Of a stretch of 38,453 bases of DNA, positions 25,001 through 32,044 are shown in pieces. The notes below the pieces were generated by a model that had not been told where the DNA came from, searched no databases, and was given only the letters and a program-made list of their open reading frames with translations. The position numbers were made by a program, and so were the translations under genes. The first letter of the stretch is position 1; the number at the start of each line of letters is the position of its first letter. Origin of the DNA: a virus; IMG/VR virus record IMGVR_UViG_3300009154_005275, positions 1 through 38,453 of that record, one strand, 5' to 3'.

Positions 25001-26025
25001 GAAAGGAAATTAATAGAATCCTGATCGATACCGATCAAAGAATTATCTTGAACTAAATTATTTCCGATTAAATCAACCATACCATTAGGGAAATTTTTCT
25101 CTAATTTTTCGGCGTTGAATGCACAAAATAGTCCAGTTTTATCTGTGTCATTATTTATTATCGTTTCGATGAATATATTTTTACCATTTTGATCTGAGAA
25201 GAATGGAATCAAAGAAACACCCTCATAGAAAGCCAACGTATTTACGTTTCTATCTTGTGCGAAAGTAGAAACTTTTGATTTTAAAAGACCAGTTGAATCG
25301 AAATAGGCAGACCATTTAGTATCGACCGATAGCTGTGCATAATTAGACCAATCACCGGCAACGACTAGGATATCTAATAGATAATCAGATGCATAATCTA
25401 ATGGATTTACATACGTAGGAACCTTATCTGATGAACCATAATATTCCAAAAGCGATTGGTTATATCCAGTTAATTGAGATTTGTAGGCAAATACACTTAC
25501 ATATTTATTCGATAAGTTTGTTATAGATAACAATCTATCTTGACCATCTGGTTCCCCGATATATCCATTTTCAAAAATGGTTGTATCCACAGTATCCATA
25601 AATGTGATTGAATCTCTTTTCCAGAAACTTGATGTATCGAAAACCTTCCTATAGGGGATTTGTCTAACAATATCATTCATTTTATCAGTTGCCGTTGCTA
25701 AAGATTGATATTCGATTAGATCTAATGTGTCGTCGGTGGCCAGAAGACTCATAGATAGAACTGGGCTAGATTCCAACATTTTAGATACAGTTCTGTGAAA
25801 ATATGATCCGTTTCTTTCCAAATTTCTATCCAATGGACCGAAAATTTGATTTAAATCACTTTTATTTGATATGAGGACTGGTGTGTTCACTGGTCCTTTC
25901 TTAGAAAATCCAATAACGAGAGTGGATATCGATCCGGGAACTGGTGGATTTGGTAATATTGACTGATCGAATTCTTCGAAAAAGATCCCTGGTCTTTTAT
26001 ATTTACCAACTTGAACTAATGCCAT
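22099..26025 (-). CDS. Tail sheath protein, T4 gp18-like, very large
   Basis: This 1308-residue protein forms the contractile tail sheath. The N-terminus (KYKRPGIFFEEFDQSILP, then PVPGSISTLVIGFSKKGPVN) and C-terminal ~250 residues (TYMRKQLALETSVVPWTIAAG, YKRNRGFVIETENTAQ, LSYLHVREVLIELEREL, ending in PIKGMGVIVNNITILRTG) are typical of contractile-phage sheath proteins. These parts form the inner domains that hold the sheath lattice. T4 gp18 has 659 residues, so about 600 extra residues sit in the middle. That section is rich in Ser, Thr, Gly and Tyr and probably forms domains on the outer sheath surface. It is a single gene with its own terminator. Confidence 0.93.
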   Translation of the reverse strand: MALVQVGKYKRPGIFFEEFDQSILPNPPVPGSISTLVIGFSKKGPVNTPVLISNKSDLNQIFGPLDRNLERNGSYFHRTVSKMLESSPVLSMSLLATDDTLDLIEYQSLATATDKMNDIVRQIPYRKVFDTSSFWKRDSITFMDTVDTTIFENGYIGEPDGQDRLLSITNLSNKYVSVFAYKSQLTGYNQSLLEYYGSSDKVPTYVNPLDYASDYLLDILVVAGDWSNYAQLSVDTKWSAYFDSTGLLKSKVSTFAQDRNVNTLAFYEGVSLIPFFSDQNGKNIFIETIINNDTDKTGLFCAFNAEKLEKNFPNGMVDLIGNNLVQDNSLIGIDQDSINFLSYQEKITEKNPFLKTPLDIAGGPSGQQVIAFGPSISNLRVNNLYSSTQSSRTAYMAENIINGVILSNNTGATGAGHTSSLYVEFQVGTVSLGGPTFSQPYYVYNGTLGYLLGGTGSDGPVSVTFSISNSYYTTYSATSSYYTSFYIDTNSGNIEMKQTTTPSLLPALDSTSLSLGYLGFSISPSGYFVQTSPLSWPYFEGVGITHSQNFNANNYDLVYGTDYSVTPVSGGKFTVTFLGTAKTDTLSDRTNKKIYLFHALVSLLDSSNIHKMTMLSNISTKEKISLSNASVSNINTASTLNKSFTLDLGTGSTPTDILNGNLIFYKLDNEFFSGSNGVETKSTLGTGTYGVAGRYSTIATSFKDGLINTGDYFYRNLNKTQMRIIFQNDVLGNPVIAFSQTPTTPNGLGFDEIDMFIIPDSTLNYKTFEKGSSSTYSVIDPSTGITLSNTYNVFSLNKPVVTEVINSTKTIWDAATKYYIQGSSDFNGDLSLSYTDDTLVNVESIPQSFNPDITVISDLTNLTETLEIFEPTGYTPQDNKVLFVGGRYSEIRIGDFLEAYVDEATLYTGQVGRRLTRIMNKKAWSVDPTYSEITCDAKIKKYTFNGKMQTQRYTTIDSYAKTYKSITLKGFNIRQYSMPDGTEDTQNLILNMVAKGTPLYNALTNKDAIDFRYLIDSFGLGLTEASKQQLVDICGDRLDCLGFINMPSIRDFKNSKNPYFLNSDGSLSTSYIAQGGNPDNASNFLYSFATGKGVSSVGYFTPYVIINDNGRPTELPPSMFVATTYMRKQLALETSVVPWTIAAGVTNGKILGIQSLEINYTLSDIENLNLAQINPIVYKRNRGFVIETENTAQTIYKSALSYLHVREVLIELERELGAMLLDFQWKFNTATIRSEIKLKADVICEKYVNRNGLYNYFNKCDEENNTQDLIDRQIGVLDTYVEPIKGMGVIVNNITILRTGAISAGGFA

Positions 26026-26097
26026 ATTTTATTTTAATTTTTTTTAATTGGTTTTTGAATTTCATTCAATTCTTAGGGTTATCTCTTAAAGATATTC

Positions 26098-26126
26098 ACC
26101 TTCATTATATATTAAAACGTAAAATC
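26098..26126 (-). promoter_or_regulatory. Candidate promoter of tail sheath gene
   Basis: On the minus strand ACGTTTTAATATATAATGAA resembles the AT-rich core of the long inverted repeat. It lies about 80 bases before the sheath ATG, in the gap to the upstream gene. Confidence 0.35.
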
Positions 26127-26149
26127 AATTTTTGTCATTTTGGATATCA

Positions 26150-26668
26150 TCAAACATCTTTCAAATTATTTGATAGATCCCTTAAATATTGATCCATACT
26201 TTTATTTTCTTTGGATATCATCTGTTTCAATTCCGAAAGCTTTTCAGATATTTTTGACTTTTGGTCATTTAAAGACTTCATTTTATCTTGTGAGTCTTCT
26301 CTTGAAGATGGATTTTGTGATATAAAATCGGTAAGTGATTTCATATCAGATTGATTTTTTTCCATATCCTTTTGCAGTAAGTCTAGATTCCTACCCAACT
26401 GAAGACCCTTAGAAAATTTACCTAATATGGGATTTATAAAATTTGAATTTTCTTTTGATATAAAATTTGCCGAAATTAATTTATTCTTCAGATCTACTTC
26501 ACTTGTGGCTTGTGAATAAATAGATGAAAGTTGAGATTTTTTACTATTGAAATCTGATATATTTTTATTCATCTGTTCTTTTTGTGAATTTATCGATATA
26601 TCAGAAGGAGTCGAAGAATTATCGAGATCTTCATAGATAAATTTAGTGAATTTAGTTATTATTCGCAT
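26150..26668 (-). CDS. Coiled-coil protein with capsid-targeting-like N-terminus
   Basis: This is a 172-residue protein. The N-terminus MRIITKFTKFIYEDLD fits the shared pattern. The rest is almost entirely helical and rich in Ser, Lys, Asp and Gln (SQKEQMNKNISDFNSKKSQL and SISEKLSELKQMISKENKSM-like stretches), suggesting a coiled coil. Function unknown; a head-internal protein is possible. It starts three bases after the stop of the 885-residue gene upstream, so the two are coupled. Confidence 0.72.
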   Translation of the reverse strand: MRIITKFTKFIYEDLDNSSTPSDISINSQKEQMNKNISDFNSKKSQLSSIYSQATSEVDLKNKLISANFISKENSNFINPILGKFSKGLQLGRNLDLLQKDMEKNQSDMKSLTDFISQNPSSREDSQDKMKSLNDQKSKISEKLSELKQMISKENKSMDQYLRDLSNNLKDV

Positions 26669-26671
26669 TCT

Positions 26672-29329
26672 TTAACCGATTATTTTTTTACGCAATTCTT
26701 CGAAATCTTTAAATTTGTTGAGAAGATTTCCTATATCTGATTTAGATTTGTGTGGTCCAGAAGTTGCTTTAAGGATAGTAAGATTTTTTTTACTGTCGAC
26801 GCACCCAAGTATTTTTAGTGATTTTATTATTATATCGGCTTCCTTAACATTTTCTAAATCATCGACATAAGAATATTTAAATTTTACCTTTTGGCCGTCC
26901 TTTAACACAACATCTCCCTGTTCAGGAAATTCTAAAAATCCAGCATATGTTTCTGATGGTTTAGGTTTAAAATTATCCATTTTTATATCTTTTCTATCAC
27001 TTAGATAAGAGTTTATTATATCTTGGTTTGGCCCCAATTGACACTTTAGTATAATAACATTATCTTTTTTTGGTTTCGCATATACGAAACATATCATTGA
27101 TTTACTATTCTTATTATCTATTTTATCACCACTGAACTCAATTTTGATAAATGATCTATGTAATTTTCCATTTTCATTAAAATCACTTTTTATTAGAGTC
27201 TTCCTGGACGCTCCCAGAAGTTGATAAAGGGTATAAAAATCAGCTGTGTTCGGTTCCCCCATTTCTTCTTTGGGTATTTGAGGATTATCGTTTGCTATAA
27301 CTTTACCTGATTTATCCTCTACCTCTTTACCAATAGTTCCACCAAAATATTTACTTAATAGTTTATGTCTTCTTTTAGTAAAGCTACCACTTTGATCATC
27401 TTCATTGACCATATCATTTATAAAAGTGAATAAAGTTAGACCGGCCCCTTCTTTTTGATATGGTCCAACATTTTTGAATTTAGAATTTGATAAAATAGAT
27501 CTGTATTTAGTGTCACTTAAAATTGACATAATCTTATCTTGCCATTTTTGATATATTTTAATAACTGCCCATGGACCAAATCCAGCAGAACTCTGTTCAG
27601 TCCACCCGGGAACCGATGAACCAGATCCAATATATTTATATTCACGGAAAGTCTTAAGTGATGTTCTACCATTTGGTCTTCCAGATGGGATGTAGTCAAC
27701 TGCATATAATCTATATGCTTTCCCGAAAACTTCCACTATTTTTATTATTAGATCCATGTGTTTTTCGGGATCTATTTCGACTTTTTTATTTTCACCAATT
27801 TCGTTTTTCAGTGCATTTGCTTTTTGCGCATCAATGCTGTATTTTTTCTCATCGTCTTTGGTAAATTCTTTTTCCCATTTTTCTATGACGATATCCTCAT
27901 TTTCACCACCATCGCTTTCCAAAATTATCGATTCGTTCGACTTTTGATTCGATAATGTCTTTTTTATAAATTCATATCCATTTATGAAATTTTCTATACT
28001 TTTGGAGGCTTCCCCAAATGATTTTATCAAGGATCTATCTTCTTTCAAAGAAAGAATGACTCTAGATATAAGTGAAATTGATTTTGGTATATCTTTAAAT
28101 TCTGAATATGGGTGGAGAGATTGAGTATCCTCTTTTATCAAATCTTCAAAACTTAATTTTTTTCCTATGGTATTTTCATCTTTAATTACTTGAATAAAAA
28201 TTTTTGTTGATATGTCTCTGTAATTTTTAATACCCCCGCTTTGAAGTATATTGAGAAGATCTGTTATTTGTTTAGACACCACATCCATATTTGAATTCTT
28301 GAAAGAATTCTTTATTTTAATCCAAGCAGATCTTGCGTGAGTTTCATTTTTTCCTATAATAATCGCATTTTCTAAAATAAAAAGGGATTCATTTTTAGGA
28401 AGTTTAAGTTCATTTGACCCGACTAAAAAAGACTTTGATTGATCATCATACTTATCAGTTTTTGGATTTTTTTGAACGACCAATATTTTTGGAGATATTG
28501 GTTTTCTATTATCCACCACATCGTCTTTTGTTAGATATGTCTTATCGGGGCCTGCCTTTTGAATAAACTTTGTGTTTATTATTTTTACCAGGTTATTTTT
28601 GTAATATACTTCCTTACCTGGATCTAGACCGAGTGGATTTCCCGATTTTATATTCTGAGTTGACGCATCGACTTCCACGGTCACTCTATTACTCAATATT
28701 ATTTGATGTATTCTAATTAAAGACTCAAAAATCATCTTGGAATTTTTTATAAAGGAAATTCCTTTTTTATCTTCATCTCCACCATCCACATTTTTTTCAT
28801 CTTCATCTCCACCATCCACATTTTTTTCATCTCCACCATCTACATCTTTTTCGAACCCTAATTCTTTAAGCGATTTTAAGAAATTCTCTAACTTTTCTAT
28901 GAGCTCTTCTTTATCTTTTAAATTTTCTATTTTTTTTATAGATTCTATTGTTTCTTTGACTAGTCCCGGATTAGAATCGCCCTCTACTAAAATCGATATT
29001 TTTTTTTCAACAGAATCTCCACTTCTAACAACTTTAATTATTTCATTTATGAGGGATCTAGTTTCCAATTCTTTGACTTGGACCATCTTCTCATCATCAA
29101 TCCTAGATACCACCAATAACTCATCTAAATATTTTTCGAGTTTTTTTGATAACGGATCTATACCCGATTGATTTATGGATATCTTAGCCTTTCTCAAAGT
29201 TGAGTTTATAAATCTACCCAATAGAGAGCCTCCCAAAGTTATATCATTTTCGAATGTCTCAGTAATTAAATCTGAATTCTCATCTGATCTTTTTTTTATA
29301 AATTCATTTCTTTTCTGTAAATAAATCAT
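26672..29329 (-). CDS. Large hypothetical protein with acidic tandem repeats, probable virion protein
   Basis: I do not recognise this 885-residue protein. Residues ~170-200 carry a tandem acidic repeat (NVDGGDEDEK units). The region around residue 560-620 (YKYIGSGSSVPGWTEQ, FGPWAVIKIYQKWQDKIMSI) resembles a segment I recall from large T4-like phage structural proteins with a 'GPW....y.kW...i..i' signature; this is weak. The protein is charged and helical, with no membrane segments. It is driven by a subtype II leader and coupled to the 172-residue gene downstream, then the sheath gene. Confidence 0.72.
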   Translation of the reverse strand: MIYLQKRNEFIKKRSDENSDLITETFENDITLGGSLLGRFINSTLRKAKISINQSGIDPLSKKLEKYLDELLVVSRIDDEKMVQVKELETRSLINEIIKVVRSGDSVEKKISILVEGDSNPGLVKETIESIKKIENLKDKEELIEKLENFLKSLKELGFEKDVDGGDEKNVDGGDEDEKNVDGGDEDKKGISFIKNSKMIFESLIRIHQIILSNRVTVEVDASTQNIKSGNPLGLDPGKEVYYKNNLVKIINTKFIQKAGPDKTYLTKDDVVDNRKPISPKILVVQKNPKTDKYDDQSKSFLVGSNELKLPKNESLFILENAIIIGKNETHARSAWIKIKNSFKNSNMDVVSKQITDLLNILQSGGIKNYRDISTKIFIQVIKDENTIGKKLSFEDLIKEDTQSLHPYSEFKDIPKSISLISRVILSLKEDRSLIKSFGEASKSIENFINGYEFIKKTLSNQKSNESIILESDGGENEDIVIEKWEKEFTKDDEKKYSIDAQKANALKNEIGENKKVEIDPEKHMDLIIKIVEVFGKAYRLYAVDYIPSGRPNGRTSLKTFREYKYIGSGSSVPGWTEQSSAGFGPWAVIKIYQKWQDKIMSILSDTKYRSILSNSKFKNVGPYQKEGAGLTLFTFINDMVNEDDQSGSFTKRRHKLLSKYFGGTIGKEVEDKSGKVIANDNPQIPKEEMGEPNTADFYTLYQLLGASRKTLIKSDFNENGKLHRSFIKIEFSGDKIDNKNSKSMICFVYAKPKKDNVIILKCQLGPNQDIINSYLSDRKDIKMDNFKPKPSETYAGFLEFPEQGDVVLKDGQKVKFKYSYVDDLENVKEADIIIKSLKILGCVDSKKNLTILKATSGPHKSKSDIGNLLNKFKDFEELRKKIIG
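28757..28852 (-). repeat. Tandem repeat of about 30 bp in coding sequence
   Basis: Two copies of a 30-bp unit plus a 27-bp variant (CATCTCCACCATCCACATTT, plus strand) encode VDGGDEDEKN-type units in the 885-residue protein. It is an expandable acidic linker. Confidence 0.88.
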
Positions 29330-29348
29330 TTGTATATTTTTTTTTAAC

Positions 29349-29510
29349 TAATGAGGTGCAGATCTAAATATTTTGGGTGAGTTTCGATTTATTATCTTGG
29401 CGCTTCGAAAGATTCCAGTAACCCAGTCACTTTCACGTTCCCATCGGACAATACCTGCCTTGAATGATCCCCATCCCCCTATATATCATAATATCAACCT
29501 TCTTTAGTCG
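29349..29510 (-). promoter_or_regulatory. Leader-family element, subtype II (upstream of 885-residue gene)
   Basis: On the minus strand: GACTAAAGAAGGTTGATATT, ATGATATATAGGGG, the subtype II centre (AAGGCAGGTATTGTCCGATG, GGAACGTG), then CGAAGCGCCAAGATAATAAA, CTCACCCAAAATATTTAG and CACCTCATTAG. The start codon follows about 20 bases later, after an A-rich run. The region is divergent: the plus-strand gene at 29549 begins just beyond the promoter core. Confidence 0.7.
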
Positions 29511-29548
29511 CAGATTTGTGTGTCAAAACTTTGATATATATTCGTGAG

Positions 29549-30001
29549 ATGGTAAGAGGAAAAGATGCAAAAAGTTTAAACAAACTAAAGATAATTTTTT
29601 TTAGTGATAATGTAAAAATTATTTTAAGTGATGACAACTCCGTATTTTTTGAGATAAATGAGTTCATAACAAAGGATGTCGCCGAGGCCGTCTCTCTTTT
29701 AATGAGAGACAGTTCATCTAATAGTCTAATATGGGATATGGGCATAAATATAGACTACGATTCAATCGTCTACAGAAACTGTCTATATTGGTTAAGTGGG
29801 GGTGATGTAGAATGGATAAAACTCAACAATTATAAAAAACCATGGAAAGAATGTTATAACGAATTTGAGGAAGAATTTACCCCTGTTATAAATTCTATAT
29901 TATGTAAATCCAAAACTTTGGAAGACATAAAGAATGGATTCATTGATAATTTAAATTTGCCTATTTTGTACGAGTTTGCTCTAGAAAAAGACTTAGCTTA
30001 A
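29549..30001 (+). CDS. Hypothetical protein
   Basis: This is a 150-residue protein from ATG at 29549 (a TTG-started longer form from 29516 is less likely). It begins MVRGKDAKSLNKLKIIFF, with strand-like segments IIFFSDNVKIIL and SVFFEINEF, and a later tryptophan-containing region (LYWLSGGDVEWIKLNNYKK). I do not recognise it. It is divergent from the 885-residue gene and meets the next minus-strand gene tail to tail with a 4-base overlap. Confidence 0.65.
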   Translation: MVRGKDAKSLNKLKIIFFSDNVKIILSDDNSVFFEINEFITKDVAEAVSLLMRDSSSNSLIWDMGINIDYDSIVYRNCLYWLSGGDVEWIKLNNYKKPWKECYNEFEEEFTPVINSILCKSKTLEDIKNGFIDNLNLPILYEFALEKDLA

Positions 30002-30216
30002 CTCTTCCTAACCTTTATATTCCAATAGAATCCATCGTCATCGGAACTTATTTTTTCGGATACTATAGAGACCTTAGATTTTTTAAGTATCTTTTTTATC
30101 TCATCAATGAACTTCTCATATCCATCTACATCTTCTATATAGTCAGATATGTTTATATAGTAACTTAACCTATCAGAAAAAATAAGACCATATATCAAAT
30201 CTTCTTTGCTTCTCAT
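29998..30216 (-). CDS. Small hypothetical protein
   Basis: This is a 72-residue protein, MRSKEDLIYGLIFSDRLSYY, followed by a Lys-rich helix and a strand-like end (GFYWNIKVRKS). It has plausible alpha/beta order and no known motif. It overlaps the convergent 29549 gene by four bases at the stops, a tight arrangement typical of real phage genes. Confidence 0.6.
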   Translation of the reverse strand: MRSKEDLIYGLIFSDRLSYYINISDYIEDVDGYEKFIDEIKKILKKSKVSIVSEKISSDDDGFYWNIKVRKS

Positions 30217-30353
30217 AATAGTTAGTTTATTTTTATTTTAGAAATGGATAATTTAAATCTAGTTCTATATGAATTATATATTATCAAAAAAATGAGTTAT
30301 TTTAGGACTTTGTTAAAATTTTACAATTTTCTGATACTAAAGATATTGATTTT

Positions 30354-30591
30354 ATTTTTTTACATTGGTTATCAAATTCATCACAGAATTTTTTAACTTC
30401 TGTGATGAATTTGAACTTAAACACTTTAATCTTTTTTTAAAAACAGAGTTTAAAAATATAATGCATATATTATATTTTTAAACCTCTTAAATAAGGTTTC
30501 AAAATATATGGTAAGGAACTTGCCACTACAAAGGTGGCGATCAAATTAGACTTCTGTAAAGAAGTATACTCTATGAAGCATCAAACAGAAA
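30354..30591 (+). repeat. Long inverted repeat, right copy (promoter plus structured leader)
   Basis: Nearly identical to the reverse complement of 62-298. It opens with a perfect 17-bp hairpin at 30372-30414 (TCAAATTCATCACAGAA and its complement, 9-base loop). The AT-rich near-palindrome TTAAAAATATAATGCATATA follows around 30450-30470, then hairpins such as GCCAC-TACAAAG-GTGGC and ACTTC-TGTAAA-GAAGT, ending in the first codons of the tnpB remnant. It fills the 356-base gap after 30216. The 30217-30353 part is AT-rich with nothing identified. Confidence 0.82.
30372..30414. other. Perfect 17-bp hairpin upstream of the repeat promoter
   Basis: TCAAATTCATCACAGAA pairs with TTCTGTGATGAATTTGA across the loop TTTTTTAAC. 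It is decayed in the left copy (around 237-287) and shortened to CACAGAAG/CTTCTGTG at 38298-38320. The stem lies before the promoter-like core, so it may be an operator, a terminator of the upstream transcript, or an element end. Confidence 0.75.
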
Positions 30592-31024
30592 AGAAATATG
30601 ATGTGATATTTCTTGAAGATTTAAACATTAAAGGAATGATTAAAAACCAAAAACTAGCTAAACATATCAGTTATGCTAGTTGGGGCACTTTTAAATTATA
30701 AAGCTAACTGGAATGCTAAAGAAATCATTGAAATTGATAATTTTTTTCCTTCAAGTAATCAGTGCAGTTCTTGTGGGTGGATCAATCAAAATCTAAAATT
30801 GGATATACGAGAATGGACTTGTCCATCTTGTAATACTGAATTAGATAGAGATTTCAATGCGAGTAAAAATATCCTAAAAGAAGGAATAAAAATATTATCG
30901 TCTAGGACGGGCGATCACAGATGTGGAGATGAAATAAGACCAGTTTTAACTGGCAAAATCGTAGAATCATCTAAAAAGAAGGAGCTTGTCTCCGGAAACA
31001 TATCAGTCTTTAACTGATGTGTAG
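30573..31024 (+). pseudogene. Truncated, frameshifted tnpB (IS200/IS605-type accessory gene)
   Basis: This is the C-terminal half of a TnpB, the RNA-guided nuclease family of IS200/IS605 elements. Frame 1 from 30573 encodes YDVIFLEDLNIKGM, with the RuvC-II glutamate, and SYASWGTF. A small deletion then shifts the frame, which resumes with LNYKANWNAKEIIEIDNFF, the zinc ribbon CSSCGW...CPSC, and DRDFNASKNIL (RuvC-III aspartate). A second shift affects the tail: SPETYQSLTDV-stop is in another frame. The whole N-terminal part, with the RuvC-I aspartate, is absent, so it cannot be an active nuclease. The 3' end keeps the hairpin CATATCAG/CTGATGTG (30999-31021). No TnpA transposase is present. Confidence 0.85.
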
Positions 31025-31090
31025 TCCATAACACTTGGGGCAGTTTTGATTTACTATCTTGACGTTTCTTTGTATATTCTAAAGAAACGC
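31025..31090 (-). promoter_or_regulatory. Leader-family tail truncated by the tnpB right end
   Basis: On the minus strand TTTCTTTAGAATATACAAAG, AAACGTCAAGATAGTAAATC, AAAACTGCCCCAAGTGTT is the conserved leader tail. It is cut off where the tnpB 3' end begins, with the CATCATTACC part missing. It shares its promoter palindrome with the plus-strand leader that follows, so this was a bidirectional element. Confidence 0.65.
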
Positions 31091-31254
31091 GATAATATAA
31101 TATGATATATATCATATTATGACTAAGGTATTTGTTTACAAGCTTGGTCCAACCATATCTTGAAAGGAAGCAATTTCTTTTAGAAATGTCTTGTGAAACC
31201 TCAAGATAGTAAATGAAAACTCACCCAAGTGGTGTAAATTCATACATCATTACC
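31091..31254 (+). promoter_or_regulatory. Leader-family element, subtype I (upstream of 31270 gene)
   Basis: A perfect 24-bp palindrome at 31097-31120 (ATAATATGATATATATCATA and the rest) is the promoter core. GACTAAGGTATTTGTTTACA, AGCTTGGTCCAACC, a hairpin ATTTCT-TTT-AGAAAT within GAAGCAATTTC...GAAATGTC, then CTCAAGATAGTAAATG, CTCACCCAAGTGGTG (hairpin CACC-CAAGT-GGTG) and CATACATCATTACC follow. The ATG is 16 bases further on. This is the most complete copy of the family. Confidence 0.78.
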
Positions 31255-31269
31255 CTTCACCCACATTAC

Positions 31270-32028
31270 ATGAGCGCAATTAGCATAGAAGAATTCATTG
31301 ACATTGTTCAATCAGACATAACTGTATTTGGAGCACTTCCTAAAAATTTGCCCGATGCTTCAATAAGACAGTTCATCGAAACGAGAGCCCTTAATTGGTT
31401 CTATCAAAATTATCAATATTCGGTATCCAAAGTCTATTATTATATAAATAAACAAATTTTTTCAACAGAAGAATACTCCAAGTATAGTTATATAGAGCTT
31501 CCCTGTGAAATACAATCCATAACATGGATCCATCAATTGCAACAATCTCAACTTCTTCAACTTGGAATAAATACACCAAACTTGTCGGTAAATTTGGGGG
31601 TCAGTAATCAGCCTTATCTATCATCTTATGTAACCACAATCGGTGAATTGGGTGTCTATAAAACTGTTATAGACTCCATGTCTGATATGTTAAATCAACT
31701 CAGTTTGCAAACAATTAAATTTCATTTTAATCAATTATCACATCGATTGAATATATTAACCCAAGTTAGATATGATTTAATATTGGAAACATATGCAAAC
31801 ATTCCCGTTGAGAATTTATTTACCGATACATACTTCACCAAATACGTCACGGGTTGGGCAAAGATGCAACAGGGTAGACTCCTGGGAACATTTGATTTCA
31901 TTTTACCTGGTGGAGTAAAATACAATTCACAAGATATGATATCTCAAGGAAAAGATGAAATGAAAGAAGTTGAAGAGGAAATAAAATCAATGAGTAATAG
32001 TTCATTTTTCTATATGATAAGAAAATAA
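31270..32028 (+). CDS. Probable head-tail connector/neck or other virion protein
   Basis: This is a 252-residue protein from ATG at 31270; the frame is open upstream, but those codons lie in the leader. The N-terminal half has LPDASIRQFIETRALNWFYQ and strand-rich ELPCEIQSITWIHQ. The C-terminal half is helical (QTIKFHFNQLSHRLNIL, YTKYVTGWAKMQQGRLLGTF) and ends FILPGGVKYN...GKDEMKEVEEEIKSM. That last segment, 'F..pGg.k.n...l...g..e.e.vEeel', is one I recall from T4-like neck or structural proteins, so gp13-like is possible but weak. Expression from a subtype I leader supports a late role. Confidence 0.7.
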   Translation: MSAISIEEFIDIVQSDITVFGALPKNLPDASIRQFIETRALNWFYQNYQYSVSKVYYYINKQIFSTEEYSKYSYIELPCEIQSITWIHQLQQSQLLQLGINTPNLSVNLGVSNQPYLSSYVTTIGELGVYKTVIDSMSDMLNQLSLQTIKFHFNQLSHRLNILTQVRYDLILETYANIPVENLFTDTYFTKYVTGWAKMQQGRLLGTFDFILPGGVKYNSQDMISQGKDEMKEVEEEIKSMSNSSFFYMIRK

Positions 32029-32044
32029 TTAAGATTTTTTAAAA

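Noticed and set aside
28737-29171. 144-residue plus-strand open frame rich in Ser, Phe and Pro
   Set aside because: A shadow of the 885-residue minus-strand gene; its composition is the expected antisense of Glu/Lys/Asp-rich sequence.
31213-31269. Extended start of the connector-like gene (MKTHPSGVNSYII...)
   Set aside because: These codons are the conserved leader tail, shared in other copies that are not in frame with their genes; ATG at 31270 fits better.
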